A stretch of DNA of 64,000 nucleotides, taken from an uncultured Porphyromonas sp. GTDB lineage: Bacteria; Bacteroidota; Bacteroidia; Bacteroidales; Porphyromonadaceae. The notes beneath the pieces are model-generated. The model was given only the letters and a program-made list of their open reading frames with translations, did not search any database and had not been told where the DNA came from. Numbering within the stretch: the stretch's first letter is position 1; each line of letters opens with the position of its first letter. The translations under genes were made by a program, and so were the position numbers. Location: the NCBI RefSeq assembly GCF_900541275.1, contig NZ_UQJH01000002.1, positions 107,376 to 171,375 on the forward strand, written 5' to 3'. This document shows, in pieces, positions 8,097 through 17,529 of this stretch.

Positions 8097-8606
8097 CTAC
8101 CAATTCTCCACGGTAGCATTGAAGATCTGATTGATGATATCCTTGGTCAGCTCCTCGCAAAGCTGATCCTGCACGTCGACAAACATCTGCGAGCTGTCGA
8201 AGGTGCCAAAGGAGGTAAACTCTCGCTCAAAATTCTCCTCCTCATTCACCTTATTCGTAAAGCGGACGTTGATCCGGAGGGTGAGGCGAGTCTTGGCGGC
8301 AAAGGCATTCTCCTGGACCGCCTCCGCCGAGAGGTCGTAGCCGACGATCTCTCCCTCGATGCTCAGGTCGCCATTAGTCGGTACGTCACGTAGGCGCGTC
8401 TGCCTCTGGAAGCGATCCTTCAGGTCCTCCGTGAAGCGCTGCGCAAGGGGTGGATAGACAGTAGGGGCGAGGTTCTGAAAGTCTGTGATGGAGACCGTCT
8501 TGATCTTCGTGTAGTCGATGCTGGCACCATTGAGCGAGTACTTGACATGGCAGCCCGCAAGGAGGAGCATGAGGAGGAGCGATATGAGGATAGACTTTTT
8601 CATCAC
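8097..8606 (-). CDS. lptE: LptE-family LPS assembly lipoprotein
   Basis: Predicted outer-membrane lipoprotein that would pair with LptD to insert lipopolysaccharide in the outer leaflet. It has 169 residues: a signal peptide MMKKSILISLLLMLLLAGC with lipobox LLAG|C, then the Bacteroidetes LptE pattern YSLNGASIDYTKIKTVSI and NLAPTVYPPLAQRFTEDLKD. The start overlaps the regulator stop by four bases (ATGA), implying translational coupling. Confidence 0.87.
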   Translation of the reverse strand: MMKKSILISLLLMLLLAGCHVKYSLNGASIDYTKIKTVSITDFQNLAPTVYPPLAQRFTEDLKDRFQRQTRLRDVPTNGDLSIEGEIVGYDLSAEAVQENAFAAKTRLTLRINVRFTNKVNEEENFEREFTSFGTFDSSQMFVDVQDQLCEELTKDIINQIFNATVENW

Positions 8607-9874
8607 TGCTTATTGAGCTTGCGGTAGAGTGTGCGCTCAGAGATATCGAGGTCCTCCGCCGTCTGCTTGCGGGAGCCCTTATTCTTCTCAAGGACAAAGT
8701 CGATATACCTCTGGCTCATCTCCTCGAGAGTGAGCATCTTCCCCTCGGTGCTGGTCAGCTCTTCGAAGTCTGCCTGCAGGTCACCGCCTCGCACCTCCTG
8801 AGACGGGGATGAGGAGGGAGAAGAAGAGTGCATCAGGTCCTGCACCGGTACCTCTGCAGTCCGGTCGGGCATCATCAGGCTGCCGACAGGCTCGCGACGG
8901 ACCTGTGTCTGGAGGAACCGGTAGAAGAGCTGTGTCAGCTCTCCCACGCTCCCCTTGACGTCCCGGAGCATCGACATAATCGCCCCCATCCCGGCACTGC
9001 TCCCGGCCGGCTCATCCATCATCGACTCATAGCCGATCGTGGGAGAGACTAGTGCGGGATGGCGCACCTCGGCATTATGCGGGAGATTGTCCTGCAGCAC
9101 CTCGCGGCTGATCATCCGATCCGGGGCGATCACGCTGAGACGCTCCACCACGTTGCGCAGCTGGCGGATATTCCCCGGCCAGTCGTAGCTCAGCAGGAGC
9201 TGCTCCGCCTCCTCCTCGAGACGGATCGGGGGCATATGATACTTTTCGGCAAAGTCGGCAGCAAATTTCTTGAAGAGCAGGATCACATCGCGACCCCGAT
9301 CCCGGAGGGGCGGCAGGTCGATCGTGACGGTATTGAGTCGATAGAGCAGGTCCTGACGGAAGTCGCCCCGCTTGACCGCCTCCTGGAGATTGACATTCGT
9401 CGCCGCCACGACGCGGATGTCGGTGCGCTGGACGTCGGATGAGCCCACCTTCATGAATTCGCCACTCTCCAGCACCCTCAAGAGACGCGCCTGTGTCGCC
9501 ATAGGCAACTCGCCCACCTCGTCGAGGAAGATTGTCCCCCCATCGGCCACCTCGAAGTAGCCCTGACGCTCCGTCACCGCGTCGGTAAAGGAGCCTTTCT
9601 TGTGTCCAAAGAGCTCGGAGTCTATCGTCCCCTCCGGGATCGCTCCACAATTGACCGCCACATAGGGTCCGTGCTTGCGGAGGCTATTCTGGTGGATGAT
9701 CTTGGGGAACGCCTCCTTCCCGACACCGCTCTCTCCTCCCACGAGGACGCTGACATCGGTCGGAGCAATGAGGAGAGCCACCTCGACAGCACGATTGAGC
9801 GCCGGACAGTCGCCGACGATCTGCTGCCGCTGCTTAGCTCGGCGGATCTCCTCCTTGGGTATGCTATTATTCAT
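8603..9874 (-). CDS. Sigma-54-type AAA+ transcriptional activator with variant GAFTGA loop
   Basis: A 423-residue enhancer-binding-protein homologue without a receiver domain. The AAA+ domain spans roughly residues 18-250: Walker A GESGVGKE (47-54), Walker B GGTIFLDEVGELP (about 112-124), sensor and arginine region RDLLYRLN-like FRQDLLYRLNTVTIDLPPLR. The sigma-54 contact loop, normally GAFTGA, reads GSFTDA (94-99). Walker A ends in Glu-Ala where Thr is common. A Fis-type helix-turn-helix ends the protein (NKGSRKQTAEDLDISERTLY). It leads the operon with lptE and secG. Whether it truly works with sigma-54 is an inference. Confidence 0.9.
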   Translation of the reverse strand: MNNSIPKEEIRRAKQRQQIVGDCPALNRAVEVALLIAPTDVSVLVGGESGVGKEAFPKIIHQNSLRKHGPYVAVNCGAIPEGTIDSELFGHKKGSFTDAVTERQGYFEVADGGTIFLDEVGELPMATQARLLRVLESGEFMKVGSSDVQRTDIRVVAATNVNLQEAVKRGDFRQDLLYRLNTVTIDLPPLRDRGRDVILLFKKFAADFAEKYHMPPIRLEEEAEQLLLSYDWPGNIRQLRNVVERLSVIAPDRMISREVLQDNLPHNAEVRHPALVSPTIGYESMMDEPAGSSAGMGAIMSMLRDVKGSVGELTQLFYRFLQTQVRREPVGSLMMPDRTAEVPVQDLMHSSSPSSSPSQEVRGGDLQADFEELTSTEGKMLTLEEMSQRYIDFVLEKNKGSRKQTAEDLDISERTLYRKLNKQ

Positions 9875-9897
9875 ATTGGGTCACTCTTTGTCAAGTC

Positions 9898-9905
9898 CAA
9901 AGGTA
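9898..9905 (-). promoter_or_regulatory. TACCTTTG -7 box for the regulator-lptE-secG operon
   Basis: The minus strand reads TACCTTTGG, 24 bases before the regulator ATG at 9874. Confidence 0.58.
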
Positions 9906-9935
9906 CCCAAAATAGTGGTCTGACAAAAAGTCAGA

Positions 9936-11306
9936 CTACCGCAACATCAGCCGCACTAGCCGGAGATCCCGCTCGAGATTTCGACCATAACGGATCGGCA
10001 GATCCAGCCAGGTAGCCTTGCGGAGGATGCTCTTCCGGTGAGAGAAGGTCTCGAAGGAGAAGCGCCCATGGTAGCCGCCCATACCGCTCTCCCCCACTCC
10101 ACCGAAGGGCATCTGAGACGAGGCGAGGTGCATAATCGTGTCATTGACGCAGCCCCCACCGAAGGGAATCCGCGAGATCACCTCTCGCTCCACCCTCCGA
10201 TCCTCAGTAAAGAGGTAAAGTGCCAGCGGACGGGGACGATCGGTCACCTCACGGATCACCTCATCGAGACTATCGTAGATCAGAATAGGGAAGATGGGAC
10301 CGAAGATCTCCTCCCCCATCGCAGCACAGTCCCAGTCACCCCGCACGATGCAGGGAGCGATCCGGAGCGTCTCCTCCGACACTGCCCCACCCCACAGGAC
10401 ATCAGACGCAGTAATCATGTCGCGGAGCCGGTCAAATTTCTTCCGATTGATGATCCGCGGATAGTCCGGATTAAGCTCCGCATGCTCGCCCACCTGCATG
10501 ACAAAGGCGCGCTTCAGGGCGCTGATGAAGGGCTCCACGACCGACCGATGGACCAGTGTATAGTCCGGAGCGACACAGGTCTGACCGCTATTGAGGCACT
10601 TCCCCCAGGCAATGCGCCGAGCCGCAAGGTCCAGCTTAGCCGTCGGGTCGATGATGCAGGGGCTCTTACCGCCCAGCTCCAGCGAGACGGGCGTCAGGTG
10701 AGCCGCCGCCTTCGCCATCACCACCCGCCCCACACGAGTTGATCCGGTGAAGAAGATGTAGTCAAAGCGGGCATCCAGCAGGTCTTGATTGACATACCGG
10801 TCGCCCTCCACCACCGTGATATACTCGGGAGGGAAGGTCTCTCGGACGAGTCGGCTGAGCAGCCGGGAGGTATTTATGGAGTAATTAGAGGGCTTGAGCA
10901 CCACCGTATTCCCCGCAGCGATAGCACCGGCGAGGGGCGAGATACTCAGCTGGAAGGGGTAATTCCACGGACTCATCACCAGCACGTTGCCATACGGCTC
11001 CGGGACGATCCGACTCCGACCGGGGAGATTGGAGAGGTCGGTGCAGACCCTCCGCGGACGCATCATCCGAGGGAGGTGGCGTCGCAGGTAACTGATCTCG
11101 CTCAGGGCGAAACCGACCTCCGTGGTATAAGCCTCGAAGCGGTTCTTCCCCAGATCCGCCTGCAGCGCAGCCTCAATCTCCGACTCACTCATCCGTATCA
11201 CATGATACAGGCGGTCCAGCATCTCACAGCGAAAGCGGCAGGGGAGAGTCACTCCCGACCGGAAGTACTCCCTTTGCTTTGCCACCAGTTCCTCAGTCTT
11301 AGTCAT
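9936..11306 (-). CDS. Aldehyde dehydrogenase, class 3 type
   Basis: NAD(P)-dependent oxidation of aldehydes to acids. It has 456 residues, the short class-3-like length. It shows the ALDH motifs MSPWNYPFQLSISPLAGAIAAG, FFTGSTRVGR (cofactor loop), LELGGKSPCII (general-base Glu) and NSGQTCVAPDY (catalytic Cys), plus MPFGGVGESGMGGYHG near the C-terminus. Substrate cannot be told from sequence. It is a single gene with its own promoter box, divergent from the TlpA-SusCD operon. Confidence 0.93.
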   Translation of the reverse strand: MTKTEELVAKQREYFRSGVTLPCRFRCEMLDRLYHVIRMSESEIEAALQADLGKNRFEAYTTEVGFALSEISYLRRHLPRMMRPRRVCTDLSNLPGRSRIVPEPYGNVLVMSPWNYPFQLSISPLAGAIAAGNTVVLKPSNYSINTSRLLSRLVRETFPPEYITVVEGDRYVNQDLLDARFDYIFFTGSTRVGRVVMAKAAAHLTPVSLELGGKSPCIIDPTAKLDLAARRIAWGKCLNSGQTCVAPDYTLVHRSVVEPFISALKRAFVMQVGEHAELNPDYPRIINRKKFDRLRDMITASDVLWGGAVSEETLRIAPCIVRGDWDCAAMGEEIFGPIFPILIYDSLDEVIREVTDRPRPLALYLFTEDRRVEREVISRIPFGGGCVNDTIMHLASSQMPFGGVGESGMGGYHGRFSFETFSHRKSILRKATWLDLPIRYGRNLERDLRLVRLMLR

Positions 11307-11334
11307 ATCGATCGTCTCTTACATTTCATTTCCC

Positions 11335-11342
11335 CAAATGTA
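11335..11342 (-). promoter_or_regulatory. TACATTTG -7 box for the aldehyde dehydrogenase
   Basis: The minus strand reads TACATTTG, 29 bases upstream of the gene start, fitting TAnnTTTG. Confidence 0.5.
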
Positions 11343-11432
11343 CCCCTTTTCCGCACAAAAGCAGACCGATAAATCGCCCTATGGAGACAGTCTGAGGATC
11401 AGCACAAAGCCCCCCCGGTCTATCAGTCAAAT

Positions 11433-11492
11433 CTATTACCGCTAATAGTGATGACTAATACCGGTAATAGTGATGCCTAATACCGGTATTAG
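11433..11492. repeat. 22-bp-pitch palindromic repeat cluster B (3 units)
   Basis: Units start at 11433, 11455 and 11477: CTATTACCGCTAATAG, CTAATACCGGTAATAG and CTAATACCGGTATTAG. Six-base spacers are tgatga and tgatgc. In the first unit both arms differ from consensus yet remain complementary (CTATTA/TAATAG), a compensated change. The third is a perfect 16-bp palindrome. The cluster lies in the 303-bp divergent gap 11307-11609, about 65 bp upstream of the TlpA-SusCD promoter box and about 90 bp upstream of the aldehyde dehydrogenase box. Confidence 0.92.
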
Positions 11493-11557
11493 TTCACACC
11501 ACGAAATTCAGGTAAAAGCCAGTTCCCACATGCGTCTATTCAATTAATCTTTTTTCG

Positions 11558-11565
11558 TAGTTTTG
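11558..11565 (+). promoter_or_regulatory. TAGTTTTG -7 box for the TlpA-SusCD operon
   Basis: The plus strand reads TAGTTTTG inside an AT-rich tract, 45 bases before ATG 11610. It fits TAnnTTTG. Confidence 0.5.
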
Positions 11566-11609
11566 ACCATTCATAATTAAAAAAAATCACACCCTAACTC
11601 ATTACTCCT

Positions 11610-12797
11610 ATGCCAGCTAATAAGAGATTACTCCTGACGGCAGCACTTCTTCTCCTTGCGGGATGTGCTCCCCGGACAGAGACCGACCTGGTCCTCCGTG
11701 GAAGTGTAGAGGATAACCTGCCAGTATCGCTGATCATCCTGGGTCGGGTCCTCGACCAGCAGTACGACTACATCGAGCCGATAGATACTCTGTCAGTCTC
11801 TACGGACGGAGGCTTCGAGATGCGATCCGACACGCTTCCGCCGGCACTCTATGCACTAGTACCGATGACAGACGAGAGCTATAATAATACTATTCTCTAC
11901 GCCTTCTTGGAGCCCGGTGTCAATAAGGTCACCGTGGGGGTCAGTCCCTCTCGTTTCCTTACCATCCACGCAGAGGGGACGGACCTTGCCGAGCGCTATC
12001 AGACCTATGCCGATGGTATGAGTAGAGCAGCCAACAGGCAGCTGATGGACTCGCTGGAGAACGAATTTAATCGCGTCCGTAACCTTGACGATGACGAGAC
12101 GATGCGGCAGATCAAGGAGAAGACCGACCCCTACTTCTACAAGAGTGAGGAGGATCGTCAGGCCTACATCGACAGCGTGATGAGCAGCGAACTGCCGACC
12201 GATCTCTTCGGGCTCTACCTTTTCTACACCAATCGCCTACCACGTCTCTCTCTGAATACGATCGATGAGATCAATTCGGTCCGTGAGGAGCTGGGACACT
12301 TCGACCCTGCCACGCAGGAGAGCGACATGTACCGCAATGCCGTCGCCATGCTGGATCACTCCTCTCAGAGTGCAGTTGGCGTCGAGGCTCCTGAGATCTC
12401 GGGCACCACGCCGGAGGGAGATAGGATCACGCTGAGCGACCTCAGGGGGAAGTTTGTCCTGGTCGACTTTTGGAGCAGCACCTGCACCTGGTGCCGTGCA
12501 GAGACCCCCAGCGTGAGACGAGTCTATGAGACCTTTGCAGGGGATCTCTTCACCGTACTCGGGGTGTCAGAGGATGTGGAGCGCGAGCCGTGGCTCCATG
12601 CGATACAGGAGGACAAGGTCAACTGGCCGCAGATCCTCCTCGACAGAGAGGCGATCAGCCCCACGAATAAAGTCTATAACATCCGCGGCATACCTCAGAT
12701 CCTGCTCCTCGATCCGGAGGGGAAGATACTCCACCGTGATCTCCGAGGAGATGCCATATACGATGCCGTCGAGGCAGCCCTACAGTTCACTCACTAA
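11610..12797 (+). CDS. TlpA-like thioredoxin-fold lipoprotein (DUF4369 N-terminal type)
   Basis: Predicted envelope-anchored thiol-disulfide oxidoreductase of 395 residues. The signal peptide ends in lipobox LLLLAGC (Cys about residue 19). The N-terminal half resembles the DUF4369 beta-domain common before Bacteroidetes TlpA domains. The C-terminal 140 residues are a thioredoxin fold with FVLVDFWSSTCTWCRAETP (active site CTWC) and the cis-Pro stretch IRGIPQILLLDPEGKI. It is the first gene of a TlpA-SusC-SusD unit, 17 bases before susC, suggesting a link to the imported substrate or to folding of the transporter; this link is inferred. Confidence 0.88.
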   Translation: MPANKRLLLTAALLLLAGCAPRTETDLVLRGSVEDNLPVSLIILGRVLDQQYDYIEPIDTLSVSTDGGFEMRSDTLPPALYALVPMTDESYNNTILYAFLEPGVNKVTVGVSPSRFLTIHAEGTDLAERYQTYADGMSRAANRQLMDSLENEFNRVRNLDDDETMRQIKEKTDPYFYKSEEDRQAYIDSVMSSELPTDLFGLYLFYTNRLPRLSLNTIDEINSVREELGHFDPATQESDMYRNAVAMLDHSSQSAVGVEAPEISGTTPEGDRITLSDLRGKFVLVDFWSSTCTWCRAETPSVRRVYETFAGDLFTVLGVSEDVEREPWLHAIQEDKVNWPQILLDREAISPTNKVYNIRGIPQILLLDPEGKILHRDLRGDAIYDAVEAALQFTH

Positions 12798-12814
12798 GCC
12801 ACAGATATCCTTTT

Positions 12815-15800
12815 ATGAAGTACCTACACAGCACGTTACTGACTGCGCTCCTACTGCTCCTGGCCCTGCCTCTACCGAGTGCAGTCGCAGAGGATATAGC
12901 TGGAGAGCAAGCCGAAGGATACAAGGTGACCGGTCTCGTCACAGATCAGACCGACCAGCCACTCCCCGGTGTGACCATCATCGCTAAGGAGGATCACAAG
13001 ATCGCCTGCTACAGCGATGTCAATGGAGCCTTTACCCTCCACATCCCCTACTCGCGCCCCCTGACACTCCAGATCTCATACATCGGTATGGTCGCCCAGG
13101 AGGTCACTGTGTCTCCCTCCAATACTTCCGTGAAGGTCCGACTCAAGGATGACGTCGAGCTGCTCGGTGAAGTGGTGGTCACCGGCTACCAGACGCTCTC
13201 CAAGGAGCGCGCGACGGGATCCTTCTCCGTCATAGAGCCGAAGGCACTGCAAGAGAAGCTGGACGTCAACCTGATCGACCGTCTCAATGGTCAAGTGGCA
13301 GGACTGGTGAGTACGGACAAGGGACTGACCCTCCGCGGTATCTCCACCCTCAGAGGGAATACCCGGCCCCTTATCGTCGTAAATGGGATGCCCTTCGAGG
13401 GAGACCTATCTGCAATCAATCCCTCTATGGTGCAGAACATCACCGTGCTGAAGGATGCTGCAGCCTCCTCCATCTACGGTGCTCGTGCGGCTAACGGCGT
13501 GATCGTCATCTCGACTAAGCAGGGTAGTAAGGAGTCGAAGCCCTCCTTTTCCTACAATGGCTCGGTCCGCTTCGTCACCAAGCCGCGGATGAGTGCGCTC
13601 AACCTGATGGACACTCGGGAGATGCTTGATCACACCCTCGCTGTGCAGCAGAGATTCCCGCTGGAGATCATCCCCCCGGCAGACTACAAGTACTACACCT
13701 CTCCTATCCAGCTCACAATCCTCAGGTACAGACATGGAGAAATCTCAGAGGAGGAGCTTCATGGCACTCTGGATCGCTATGCCCAGCTGGATAATAGAAG
13801 CCAGCTGGAGGACTTCTACCTCCGCACAGGTATCGAACACCAGCACAATCTGGCACTGTCGGGAGGCTCAGCAAACAACCGATACATTGTTACCGCTAAT
13901 TACGTGGGCAACAATCCGACAGACAAGTTTTCCTCATCCCGTCGCTATGGCTTCACCATGCGTGATGACATCACTCTCTCGGATCGCTTCTCCATCGACC
14001 TCGGACTGACAGGATCCTACAGCGATAGCAGACAGGACATCGGCGTCGGAAACTTCTACAGATACTATCGTACGTTGCCCTCCTACACGATGCTCTGGGA
14101 TGCAAATTGCACCCCACTCAACATACCCGGACAGCGCTCAGAAGCAGAGCTGAAGCGTCTCGTCGACGAGGGGCTCTACGACCTCCACTACTCCCCACTA
14201 CGCAACGAGGGGCTGGAGCTCTCTACCACTCACGACAGCTACTATCGGATCAATGCGGGGCTGACAGTAAACCTGCTCACCGGACTCAATCTCTCGCTCC
14301 GCTACTCGGGGGACTTCAGTCAGGACAAGAGTGAGCAGACGCATGACCCCAACTCCTACGGAGCAATGTCCGAAATCGTGAACGCAGCCACGAAGGATCA
14401 GACCTCCGGCGAGATCGTCTATAACATCCCTAAGGGTGGCAAGATGGTTCAGGTGAGAGGCGACGGGCGCGCCTATACCCTCCGTGGTCAGCTGGACTAT
14501 ACACTCGAGCAGGGGGATCACTATCTCACCGCTCTGGCAGGATCAGAGATCCGAGCCCTCAAGGAGATGAGCACCTCAGTGAGTCACTTCGGATTTGATC
14601 CCAATACTCTTGGCTTTATGCCGGTAGACTACAACCTCCTCGCCGAGCTTTATGGCACCTACGCCCTCAGCAACTACTACAGCTACGACTACCACACCGA
14701 CAATTACCTCTACGAGCGCGAGGACCGATTTGTCTCCTTCTACGGCAATGCTTCCTACTCCTATGCGGGGAAGTATGACCTAACGGGGAGTATTCGTGTG
14801 GATCAGTCCAATCTCTTTGGCACTGACCCGCGCAACCAGTACCGTCCGCTCTGGTCGGTGGGCGGTATGTGGCATATCAATAAGGAGGACTTCATGCAAT
14901 CCACATCCGACTGGCTCAGCAACCTGGTCTTCCGACTCACCTACGGGATCGGAGGTAATGTTCCTAAGGATGCAGGCCCCTTCCTCACCCTCTCCTCGCC
15001 GACCTACAACCCCACCAATAAGGGACAATTCTCCATGATCAATAACCCTCCAAATCCCAACCTCCGTTGGGAGAAGACGGCGACGACAAATGTCGGCATC
15101 GACTTCGGTCTCTTTCAGAATCGTCTCTGGGGAAGTCTCGACTTCTACAACCGCCACACCACTGACCTGATGGCGGATCGCACGGCTGACCCGACGCTCG
15201 GCTGGGACAAACTGCTGCTCAATTACGGAGCGATGGAGAATAGGGGTGTCGAGCTGACTCTCTCGGGAGCCTTCCGATTCGGAGAGTTCACCTACTCGCC
15301 TACTCTTGTCCTCGGAGTCAATAAAAATAAGCTGCTCAACGTCGAGGAGTCCAATCGCACTACCTTCTCCTACACCCAGGGCAATGCCATCACCGTCGGG
15401 TATCCATACCTGTCGGTCTTCAGTTACCCATCTGCGGGGCTGAGCCCAGAAACTGGTAAGCCAATCTACTACCATACCGACCCAAGCAGCGGGGAGAGAA
15501 AGGTGACTGCGAAGGTCTCTGACATAACTATGGACGACCTCGTCTTCTCCGGCAATAGGATGCCGACCCGGACAGGATCGCTTACCAACCGCATCGAGTG
15601 GAGAGGCTTCGCACTATCGCTGATGCTCTACTACAGCGGCGGTAATGTCCTGCGCGCTGTCACCGCTCCCTACGATGGCGGATCCTCCGGGTCCAATCTC
15701 CCGAGGGAGTATCTCAACTACTGGCAGAAGCCTGGGGACGAGAAAGATCCGACGATGACACCGGTCATCACCGGCAAGCCGCTAAGGGACACGGCTGTAA

Positions 15801-16075
15801 TTCACGCTTGGTGTGCATCTAACCTGCATGTCTTTCCCGGAGATTACCTCAAGGTACAGGACCTCAGTCTCTCCTACACGCTCCCCAAGGATCGGATCGA
15901 GACGCTTGGACTGTCGACAGCAAGCCTTGTGCTACAGCTGCAGAACCTTGGGACTATCTCATTCAATCGACGCGGCTACAACGCTGAGAGCATGGGCTTG
16001 TACTCCTATGGATGGGGTATGCGAGGAATCCCCTCACCCCTGACCATCTCACTTGGGACGACGATCAATTTCTAA
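12815..16075 (+). CDS. SusC/RagA-type TonB-linked outer-membrane transporter
   Basis: TonB-dependent outer-membrane channel of 1086 residues. A signal peptide (about 1-25) is followed by a carboxypeptidase-regulatory-like domain (VTGLVTDQTDQPLPGVTIIA, about 38-115), a TonB-box region ELLGEVVVTGYQTLSKERAT, and the plug with LTLRGISTLRGNTRPLIVVNG and KDAAASSIYGARAANGVIVI. The large beta-barrel ends in ISLGTTINF with the expected terminal Phe. It is immediately followed by a SusD partner. RagAB-type pairs can import peptides and others import glycans; no glycosidase or peptidase is adjacent, so the cargo is not known. The transporter would draw energy from ExbB/ExbD, such as the set at 39.2-41.7 kb. 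Confidence 0.95.
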   Translation: MKYLHSTLLTALLLLLALPLPSAVAEDIAGEQAEGYKVTGLVTDQTDQPLPGVTIIAKEDHKIACYSDVNGAFTLHIPYSRPLTLQISYIGMVAQEVTVSPSNTSVKVRLKDDVELLGEVVVTGYQTLSKERATGSFSVIEPKALQEKLDVNLIDRLNGQVAGLVSTDKGLTLRGISTLRGNTRPLIVVNGMPFEGDLSAINPSMVQNITVLKDAAASSIYGARAANGVIVISTKQGSKESKPSFSYNGSVRFVTKPRMSALNLMDTREMLDHTLAVQQRFPLEIIPPADYKYYTSPIQLTILRYRHGEISEEELHGTLDRYAQLDNRSQLEDFYLRTGIEHQHNLALSGGSANNRYIVTANYVGNNPTDKFSSSRRYGFTMRDDITLSDRFSIDLGLTGSYSDSRQDIGVGNFYRYYRTLPSYTMLWDANCTPLNIPGQRSEAELKRLVDEGLYDLHYSPLRNEGLELSTTHDSYYRINAGLTVNLLTGLNLSLRYSGDFSQDKSEQTHDPNSYGAMSEIVNAATKDQTSGEIVYNIPKGGKMVQVRGDGRAYTLRGQLDYTLEQGDHYLTALAGSEIRALKEMSTSVSHFGFDPNTLGFMPVDYNLLAELYGTYALSNYYSYDYHTDNYLYEREDRFVSFYGNASYSYAGKYDLTGSIRVDQSNLFGTDPRNQYRPLWSVGGMWHINKEDFMQSTSDWLSNLVFRLTYGIGGNVPKDAGPFLTLSSPTYNPTNKGQFSMINNPPNPNLRWEKTATTNVGIDFGLFQNRLWGSLDFYNRHTTDLMADRTADPTLGWDKLLLNYGAMENRGVELTLSGAFRFGEFTYSPTLVLGVNKNKLLNVEESNRTTFSYTQGNAITVGYPYLSVFSYPSAGLSPETGKPIYYHTDPSSGERKVTAKVSDITMDDLVFSGNRMPTRTGSLTNRIEWRGFALSLMLYYSGGNVLRAVTAPYDGGSSGSNLPREYLNYWQKPGDEKDPTMTPVITGKPLRDTAVIHAWCASNLHVFPGDYLKVQDLSLSYTLPKDRIETLGLSTASLVLQLQNLGTISFNRRGYNAESMGLYSYGWGMRGIPSPLTISLGTTINF

Positions 16076-16093
16076 TCCTTCTTTTCTACAGCC

Positions 16094-17524
16094 ATGAAAG
16101 TCACATATAAGATATTACTCGCCGCCCTCCTTGTCGCGCTAGGATGCTCCTCCTGCGACAACTTCCTGAGCATCCGACCCAAGGATGCGCTCTATCCGAA
16201 GACGCTCACCGACTACGAGAATCTGCTCAATTATCCGGAGCTGATGAAGACGGGAGCCACCTTCCCCTCCTTTATGACGGATGATGCCTTTCTCCTTGAT
16301 GACCCCGGTTTTCTCGGTGACGCACCCTCTCTGCCGATGGTAGAGCACTCCACACAGACCCTCTACAAGCTGAGTCATGGGAATGTCTTCTCTGATGCAG
16401 AGGAGGACTACTACTGGACCAGTAGCTACAAGAACATTGACTATTACAATACGGTGATAGACTGCTCCCCAGAAGCTACGGAAGCAACTGAGGAGCATAG
16501 GGCTAATGTTATCGCAGAGGCAAAGGCGGGCCGCGCACTCGAGTACCTATGCCTCGTCAATTGCTACTCCCCACAGTATGATAAGAAGACAGCAACAGTT
16601 GATCAGAGTGGAGTCCCTCTGATCCTACATGCTGACATCATGCAAGGCGACCTTAAGCGGGCCACCCTACAGGAGTGCTATGACCTAATCCTAACCGACC
16701 TCACCGACGCCCTTCCTCTCCTGCCCGAGGTTGCCAAGCCGTCCAAGTACCGAATGTCTCGTGGAGGCTGCGCCGGCATCCTAGCTAGGGCTTATCTGAT
16801 CATCGGAGATTACGAGAAGGCACTCTCCTATGCCAATGAAGCACTTAAGTCCAATGATGCGCTCCTAGACTTTAAGACCATCTCCGTCCTCGACCCATAT
16901 GGCTTTATTGGGCGAACAGATATGCCCGAGTCTCTCAACGATCCAGAGGCTATCCTGATCCGAAATGCTTCTTATGCCTTTGGCAACTCAGGCAGCGTCC
17001 TGACTTCTGATAACCTCATCAGCATCTACGACGAGGAGCATGACAAGCGCTGCTTAGTCTATTTTGTGGACAACTATTGGGGGACGCCTTTTGAGTCTCC
17101 CACGACACGAATCTACATATCCGGATTCAGAGAGAATATCGGCATCTCTTCATCCGAGATGTACCTCACGGCAGCGGAGTGCGAGGCTCGCATCGGCTCA
17201 GTCGATCGCGCCATGGAGTTGCTCAATAAGCTGCGCGCCAATCGCATCGAGGGCTATGAACCGATGACTGCGGCGGGAATGGATCGGGAGAAAGTGCTTG
17301 ATGAGGTGCTTCTGGAGCGGAGACGCGAGTTTGCGCTCCGAGGAATGTTCCGCTTCATCGATCTCCGACGCTTCGCGAAGGACCCCAAGCGAGCAGTCAC
17401 CGTAACTCACAATACCGGTGATGGTCAGACCGAGTCAATCACGGCAGATGATCCTCGCTTTACGCTGCCTATCCCGCAGGTAGTTATGAGGATCAACCCC
17501 AACATGAAGCAGAATAAGCGATAG
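16094..17524 (+). CDS. SusD/RagB-type surface lipoprotein
   Basis: Substrate-binding lid of the SusC-type transporter, 476 residues. Lipoprotein signal MKVTYKILLAALLVALGCSSC with a CDNFLSIRPKD mature start. It has helical TPR-like SusD features: RALEYLCLVNCYSPQYD, RGGCAGILARAYLIIGDYEKAL, and the C-terminal VLLERRREFALRGMFRFIDLRR that is characteristic of the family. It begins 18 bases after susC. The distal end converges with the DMT gene with only five bases between stops. A short hairpin (GACCTCGCTTGAGGTC, 17541-17556) inside that gene's end could serve in termination. Confidence 0.94.
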   Translation: MKVTYKILLAALLVALGCSSCDNFLSIRPKDALYPKTLTDYENLLNYPELMKTGATFPSFMTDDAFLLDDPGFLGDAPSLPMVEHSTQTLYKLSHGNVFSDAEEDYYWTSSYKNIDYYNTVIDCSPEATEATEEHRANVIAEAKAGRALEYLCLVNCYSPQYDKKTATVDQSGVPLILHADIMQGDLKRATLQECYDLILTDLTDALPLLPEVAKPSKYRMSRGGCAGILARAYLIIGDYEKALSYANEALKSNDALLDFKTISVLDPYGFIGRTDMPESLNDPEAILIRNASYAFGNSGSVLTSDNLISIYDEEHDKRCLVYFVDNYWGTPFESPTTRIYISGFRENIGISSSEMYLTAAECEARIGSVDRAMELLNKLRANRIEGYEPMTAAGMDREKVLDEVLLERRREFALRGMFRFIDLRRFAKDPKRAVTVTHNTGDGQTESITADDPRFTLPIPQVVMRINPNMKQNKR

Positions 17525-17529
17525 CGACA

